NCBI GenBank assembly: GCA_014379275.1
Contig: JACMMA010000808.1
Coordinates: 1-18,562 of the forward strand
Reading direction: 5' to 3'
From: Armatimonadota bacterium
Lineage (GTDB): Bacteria > Armatimonadota > Armatimonadia > Armatimonadales > Armatimonadaceae
Length of the DNA stretch: 18,562 nt
Made by a program: the position numbers and the translations under genes. Positions 15,108 to 18,562 of this stretch are shown one piece after another. The notes under the pieces were generated by a model. That model searched no databases. It worked only from the letters and a program-made list of their open reading frames with translations, and had not been told where the DNA came from. How positions within the stretch are numbered: the stretch's first letter is position 1; the number at the start of each line of letters is the position of its first letter.

Positions 15108-15791
15108 ATGTTTAATCTAGGGGGCAAAACACGGCTACTGCAAGAGGAACTGGACGCCCTGAAAAACGAAATCGGTCCGCTACGTGTGGACCGCGAGCGC
15201 ATCCGAAAAGAACTCGGGGTTGAGCGCGCTTCCGAAATCATTTCCATGGTGCGTGAACTGGAAACGAAAGTCGCCGAGCTTTCGCCGACTCCGGCGAGCG
15301 AGGAAGAGGGCGATAACCCGCTCGCCGGACTCTCCGACCCCAAGCAGGTTTTGCTGAAGATCCGCCAGTTCACCGGGAAGATCGAAAGCCTCAACGGAAC
15401 GGTCGCCAGCATGGAAGAACAGCTCGGCAGCATGTATGAGGATAAAGAGCGCCTTGAGCGCGAGATCGGCGCGTCCGAAGTCGAGGATGTTCTGGAAGGG
15501 TTCCGGCACTTGCAGACCACCATCGGCTCTATGGAGTCGCAACTGATGACTATGTACGCCGCGCGAGAACATCTCGAGGTGGAACTGGGCGACTCCGATC
15601 CGAGAAGCGTTGTTCGTCGGTTCAAAATCATCGCCCAATTGATGCGTGGCATGGAAAGCGAACTGGGCGACACAGTTTTATCGAACCTTTCCACAACTAA
15701 TGGCGTTACAAACGGGGTAGCCGGGAATCACTCGCCGGCGATCTCCGGGATACCGTCCAACGGCGTTTATTTTGGAGAAGGAAGCAAATAA
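15108..15791 (+). CDS. Coiled-coil protein sharing the 40-residue repeat (PYP cluster, protein 2)
   Basis: A 227-aa protein, coiled coil from about residue 5 to 190, then a Thr/Asn/Gly/Ser-rich flexible tail (191-227, TNGVTNGVAGNHSP) like a linker or docking tail. It repeats the unit of its upstream neighbour: RKELGVERASEIISMVREL (G37), a diverged GLSDPKQVLLKIRQF (G74), EREIGASEVEDVLEGFRHL (G121), VELGDSDPRSVVRRFKII (G161) and a terminal SELGD (G187). Between units a second motif, MEEQLGSMYEDKERLE and MESQLMTMYAAREHLE, recurs 40 residues apart. There is no known enzymatic motif. It lies 43 nt after the first coiled-coil gene and only 3 nt before the PYP gene, so translation with PYP is almost surely coupled. 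The best inference is a structural or signalling partner of PYP. Confidence 0.87.
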   Translation: MFNLGGKTRLLQEELDALKNEIGPLRVDRERIRKELGVERASEIISMVRELETKVAELSPTPASEEEGDNPLAGLSDPKQVLLKIRQFTGKIESLNGTVASMEEQLGSMYEDKERLEREIGASEVEDVLEGFRHLQTTIGSMESQLMTMYAAREHLEVELGDSDPRSVVRRFKIIAQLMRGMESELGDTVLSNLSTTNGVTNGVAGNHSPAISGIPSNGVYFGEGSK

Positions 15792-15794
15792 AAG

Positions 15795-16175
15795 ATGAGT
15801 TTTGTCACCCCCGAACAACTGCGCGATCTTCCGCATATGAGTAAATCTGAAGTCGATTCCCTCCCCTTTGGTTGTGTGCGTGTCGATGACTCTGGCACCG
15901 TGCAGCTATACAACAAATATGAGTCCGAACTGGCTAATGTCACCCAGGCTGACGCCATCGGCAAAAACTTTTTCCGCGAACTCGCGCCGTGTACGAACAA
16001 CCGGCTTGTTTTCGGACGATTCAAAGATGGCGTCGCCGGCGGCAACCTGAATGCCGAAGTGACCTACGCATTTACGTACAAAATGCGCCCGACTCTGGTC
16101 AATATTCATCTGTATCGTGACCCGAATACGAAGACCAACTGGGTTATGGTTAAGCGAGTCGGAGCAAGCAAATAA
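15795..16175 (+). CDS. pyp: Photoactive yellow protein (PYP) family blue-light sensor
   Basis: A 126-aa single PAS domain, nearly the same length as Halorhodospira halophila PYP (125 aa) and alignable without gaps from about residue 37 (offset 3). GKNFFRELAPCT (56-67) matches the PYP segment GKNFFKDVAPCT. C66 corresponds to the chromophore-binding Cys69, Y39 to Tyr42 and E43 to Glu46, the residues that hold the phenolate. GNLN (83-86), Y91 (Tyr94), F93 (Phe96) and M97 (Met100) are also kept, and the C-terminus WVMVKRV matches WVFVKRV. Thr50 is replaced by Ala47 and Arg52 by Val49, so spectral tuning and photocycle kinetics should differ. In known PYPs, p-coumaric acid is attached as a thioester to the cysteine and isomerises in blue light. 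It is cytosolic, tightly coupled to the preceding coiled-coil gene and followed by an adenylating enzyme. GGAAG lies about 11 nt upstream. Confidence 0.9.
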   Translation: MSFVTPEQLRDLPHMSKSEVDSLPFGCVRVDDSGTVQLYNKYESELANVTQADAIGKNFFRELAPCTNNRLVFGRFKDGVAGGNLNAEVTYAFTYKMRPTLVNIHLYRDPNTKTNWVMVKRVGASK

Positions 16176-16203
16176 GTTACTGCAATGCGGGTTTTGATAA
16201 AGA

Positions 16204-16235
16204 CGCGGGTGTCGGCAGCATTGTCGACACCCGTG
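16204..16235 (+). promoter_or_regulatory. Long hairpin between pyp and the ligase gene
   Basis: Positions 16204-16217 pair with 16222-16235 to give a 14-bp stem (two G-U pairs, perfect 9-bp core CGGGTGTCG/CGACACCCG) closed by a GCAT tetraloop. It ends 2 nt before the TTG taken as the ligase start. There is no U-run, so a simple intrinsic terminator is unlikely; a processing site, partial terminator or translation-controlling hairpin fits better. Confidence 0.6.
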
Positions 16236-16237
16236 AC

Positions 16238-17662
16238 TTGTTTCGCGCCCTGCTTCGGGAGCGACTGCGCGAGAAACCGTACCCGTTGTTTTGCTTTGCG
16301 GAGGGTGTGATTCCGGCGGCATCGGTTTGGACCGGCTCTCGCCTGTGGGTCGAGGCATTCCGGACGGCGGGACTCGTTCCCGGCGACCGGATTCTGCTGG
16401 CTCTTCCGCCGTCCGCGGCCTGGCTACAAGTGTTCGTCGCTGCGCTGTGGGAAGGATTGACCATCGCTCTCGTGCCGCCGGCGCGATCTGGTGCCGTGAT
16501 AGACGAACTGATGCGGACCGTAGACGCGCGCACGGCGGTAGTCGAGACCGACGGGCTCGACTATTTCCATGCCGATTGGTGTGCGGGACCCGTTTCCGTC
16601 CCCGTCGCATTGCGGAAAGCGCTCCACCCCCGGGTACCGCAAGCGCGGTTCCTTTTGCGAACCTCCGGGACGGAATCCGGCGACGGGCGGTGGATCGCGC
16701 TTTCGGATTCCAACGTGCTTTCCGTCGCAAACTCCCACCTACCGCATCTCGGATTGCGTGAGGAAACGTCGCGGGTGCTTTCCACGTTGCCGTGGAGTCA
16801 CGCGTTCGGATTGGGGATTGACTTGCTTCCCGCGATACTGTCCGGGGCGGAGGTTCACCGGGATGCGAGCGGGGGGCGGGACATCGCCGCCCTATTGGAA
16901 ACTTTCGGAGGCGCGGGGATCACGAACTTTTGCGCCGTGCCGCTGACGGTGAAACGTTTGATGGCGACGGGGCAGGGCAGGGAGTTTCTCCGGTCGTTGA
17001 AGGGCGGCGTCATCGGTGGTGCCCCGATCGACGAAGCCTTGACGGAATTTCTACGCACTACCCGCCTGCGCGTCGGCTACGGTCAGACGGAGGCGTCCCC
17101 GGGGATCGGGCTGGGCGAGCCGGGTATTTTTCCGGGGGCACGATACCTCGGTCGTGCGCTGGGGTGCGATCTTCGCGAAAGCGGTGAGGGGAGCCTTCAG
17201 TTCCGCGGAGCGAACGCCTGCGTCGGTACCTGGGCACCGGCAACCGGAATCACTCTGCTTGAACCGGGTCGGTGGCAAGATACCGGTGATCTGGTTCGAA
17301 AAACCGCTGAAGGGGATTTGTTCTTCACAGGACGGTCCGACTCGGCATTCAAATTGGCGAACGGGCGTCGGATAGAACCGGAGCCGCTCGAAAACATTCT
17401 GCGCAACGCGTTTCCCAGCGCGGAACACTTGCTCCTCTTTAGCGAGGGTGGCGAGACGCTCACATTGGCATCCGATGTGCCGTTTTCGTGCGACGCCGTC
17501 CTCGCTCACCTCGGGTCGCTCGGAAAACTCCTGGACGCGATCTATATCGTTCCGCGCGATGTTTTTCTTTACACGCCGAAGGGATCGCCTCGCCGTGGCG
17601 CGACCCGCGACGCTATCCAGTCGTATATGCTACAATCCCGGCATGGAAACGACTCCCTTTGA
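16238..17662 (+). CDS. ANL-superfamily acyl-adenylate-forming enzyme, candidate p-coumaroyl-CoA ligase
   Basis: A 474-aa enzyme of the acyl-CoA synthetase / 4-coumarate-CoA ligase superfamily. Motifs seen are A3 RTSGTESGDGRW (141-152), A4 LPWSHAFGLG (184-193), A5 VGYGQTEA (279-286), A7 WQDTGDL (346-352) and A8 GRSDSAFKLANGRRIEP (365-381). The A3 loop lacks the usual TTG-x-PKG, and the A10 segment PKGSPRRGATR (447-457) has Arg or Gly where the catalytic lysine is expected, so activity is uncertain. In other bacteria an enzyme of this class beside pyp makes p-coumaroyl-CoA for the chromophore; that role here is inferred from position. No ATG or GTG is available near the domain start, so TTG 16238 (or an upstream ATT/ATA) must be used, directly after a strong hairpin and with no ribosome site. 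It lies 62 nt after pyp and overlaps the peptidase gene by 20 nt. Confidence 0.85.
   Translation: MFRALLRERLREKPYPLFCFAEGVIPAASVWTGSRLWVEAFRTAGLVPGDRILLALPPSAAWLQVFVAALWEGLTIALVPPARSGAVIDELMRTVDARTAVVETDGLDYFHADWCAGPVSVPVALRKALHPRVPQARFLLRTSGTESGDGRWIALSDSNVLSVANSHLPHLGLREETSRVLSTLPWSHAFGLGIDLLPAILSGAEVHRDASGGRDIAALLETFGGAGITNFCAVPLTVKRLMATGQGREFLRSLKGGVIGGAPIDEALTEFLRTTRLRVGYGQTEASPGIGLGEPGIFPGARYLGRALGCDLRESGEGSLQFRGANACVGTWAPATGITLLEPGRWQDTGDLVRKTAEGDLFFTGRSDSAFKLANGRRIEPEPLENILRNAFPSAEHLLLFSEGGETLTLASDVPFSCDAVLAHLGSLGKLLDAIYIVPRDVFLYTPKGSPRRGATRDAIQSYMLQSRHGNDSL
17628..17645 (+). promoter_or_regulatory. Extended -10 promoter inside the ligase 3' end, probable leaderless peptidase mRNA
   Basis: TG-C-TACAAT (17628-17636) is a good extended -10, followed by CCCGGC and the ATG at 17643. 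Transcription would begin at or beside the start codon. The arrangement repeats that before the ABC ATPase gene. Confidence 0.5.
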
Positions 17663-18562
17663 TACCGCACTGTACACCGCGGTTGACACCCATCTCGAAA
17701 CCACACTCGCCGAACTCGCCGAAATGGTCGCCGTCCCGAGCGTCGCCGCGAAACCGGGATCGCCCATGTTACTGGGCGCGGAGGTAGTCGCGCAACTGTT
17801 GACGAAACGGGGCTTGGAGGCAAGAATTTTGCCGACCGCGGAGGGCGCGCCACCCGTGGTTTATGCGGAAGACCGCTCGGCGGGCGTCGATGCTCCCACC
17901 GTGCTTTTCTATAACCACTATGACGTCCAACCGGCGGAGCCTTTAGAACTCTGGGACGGGGACCCGTGGGTGCTGCGCCGTGACGGCGACTTCCTGTTTG
18001 GGCGGGGCGTTTCCGACGACAAAGGGCATATCTCCTGCCGCCTTCTCGCGCTCGATGCCATCAAAGCGGCGAACGAGGGGAAGTTGCCGTTCAACGTCAA
18101 AGTGCTGGTCGAGGGCGAGGAGGAAGTCGCCAGCGTCCACCTGCCCGATTGGATCGCGAATCACTCCGCCCTGCTGAACGCCGACGTGACGATTTGGGAG
18201 TTCGGCGGGGTGGACGAAACCGGGCGTCCGGAAATCATCTGCGGGTTGCGCGGGATCGCCTATTTCGAACTGCATGCGCAAACCATCGCCTACGATGCCC
18301 ACTCCGGTGTGGGCGGCTCGGTGTTGCCGAACGCAGGATGGCGTCTGGTGTGGGCACTGAATACTCTCAAGACCCGTGGCGAACGGATCCTGCTCCCCGG
18401 TCATTATGACGCCGTGCAACCACCGAGCGATGCCGACATCGAACTGCTAGCCGACATGCCCGCCGAGCAGGAGGCGTTTATGCGCAGAGAGTTCGCCCCG
18501 GCCGATTTTTTGTGGGGCGCCACCGGCGTAGAGTACCAGCGCCGCGCCGTCTTCGAACCGAC
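17643..18562 (+). CDS. M20-family metallopeptidase (dipeptidase-like), cut by the window edge
   Basis: Open from ATG 17643 to the right edge (306 codons visible), so the C-terminus is missing. It begins METTPFDTALYTAVDTHLE. M20 features are NHYDVQP (metal-binding His, with the catalytic Asp two residues on, about residue 90), GRGVSDDKGH (bridging metal Asp, about 122-128) and VEGEEEVAS (general-base Glu followed by a metal-binding Glu, about 157-165). A later GLRGIAYFELHAQ and DAHSGVGGSVLPNA begin the dimerisation domain. This pattern (HYDVQP, WDGDPW, YDAHSG) is that of M20A dipeptidases of the CNDP/DUG1/PepV-like group rather than ArgE or DapE. It is probably a cytosolic zinc or manganese dipeptidase. 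No Shine-Dalgarno; an extended -10 lies 6 nt before the ATG, so it may be transcribed independently of the PYP cluster. Confidence 0.9.
   Translation, partial: METTPFDTALYTAVDTHLETTLAELAEMVAVPSVAAKPGSPMLLGAEVVAQLLTKRGLEARILPTAEGAPPVVYAEDRSAGVDAPTVLFYNHYDVQPAEPLELWDGDPWVLRRDGDFLFGRGVSDDKGHISCRLLALDAIKAANEGKLPFNVKVLVEGEEEVASVHLPDWIANHSALLNADVTIWEFGGVDETGRPEIICGLRGIAYFELHAQTIAYDAHSGVGGSVLPNAGWRLVWALNTLKTRGERILLPGHYDAVQPPSDADIELLADMPAEQEAFMRREFAPADFLWGATGVEYQRRAVFEP

Noticed and set aside
16204..16235. Intrinsic terminator ending the PYP operon
   Set aside because: The stem is strong, but neither side has a U-run of the needed length, so I list it as a regulatory hairpin instead.
15906..16730. 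274-codon minus-strand open frame across pyp and the ligase
   Set aside because: It is antisense to two genes with clear family motifs and has an Arg-rich composition typical of shadow frames.

Overview
The window reads as a chromosomal segment from a GC-rich, diderm bacterium, most likely of the Armatimonadota (moderate confidence, no rRNA seen). The lineage guess rests on three things. A membrane protein carries the pseudopilin-like 'LLPVFA ... LRMIALGCMHYAQDYDD ... LPP' signature that is very common in that phylum. A secreted protein ends in a PEP-CTERM-like tail. A patatin/beta-barrel protein implies an outer membrane. No tRNA, rRNA, CRISPR array, insertion sequence or prophage gene was seen.

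Layout. (1) 1-1310, minus strand: two related membrane proteins, the second running off the left edge, joined by an ATGA stop/start overlap. (2) 1605-4857, plus strand: minC, minD, minE (division-site selection) and an unrecognised 338-aa protein. minD has its own strong sigma-70-type promoter followed by a perfect 10-bp hairpin. (3) 4872-8420, minus strand: an M48 metalloprotease, a PEP-CTERM-like secreted protein and a pyrimidine-nucleoside phosphorylase, with a clear terminator after each of the last two. (4) 8475-11746: an orphan ABC ATPase (plus) converging on a large patatin-type outer-membrane protein (minus). (5) 11947-13194: an RNase D-type exonuclease. (6) 13195-17662, plus strand: the most interesting block. 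(7) 17643 to the right edge: the start of an M20 peptidase.

The block at 13195-17662 appears to be a photosensor module. A 126-aa protein is a convincing photoactive yellow protein (PYP), with the chromophore-binding cysteine and the tyrosine and glutamate of the chromophore pocket all in register. It lies 3 nt behind a coiled-coil protein, which follows a longer coiled-coil protein. Both are built from the same roughly 40-residue repeat (E-[LF]-G-x-x-D-x-x-x-[IV]-[IV]-x-x-[VM]-R-x-L). After the PYP comes an acyl-adenylate-forming (ANL) enzyme, the class that makes p-coumaroyl-CoA for the PYP chromophore, though its A3 and A10 motifs are atypical. A near-consensus sigma-54 promoter with an upstream dyad precedes the block by about 330 bp. 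The proposal is a light-responsive PYP whose output partners are repeat-rich coiled-coil proteins. The sequence supports the gene order, motifs and repeats; light sensing, partner binding and sigma-54 control are inference.

A second theme is translation without a leader. Three genes have a -10-like hexamer only 5-6 nt before the ATG and no Shine-Dalgarno sequence, two of them with an extended -10, suggesting leaderless mRNAs.
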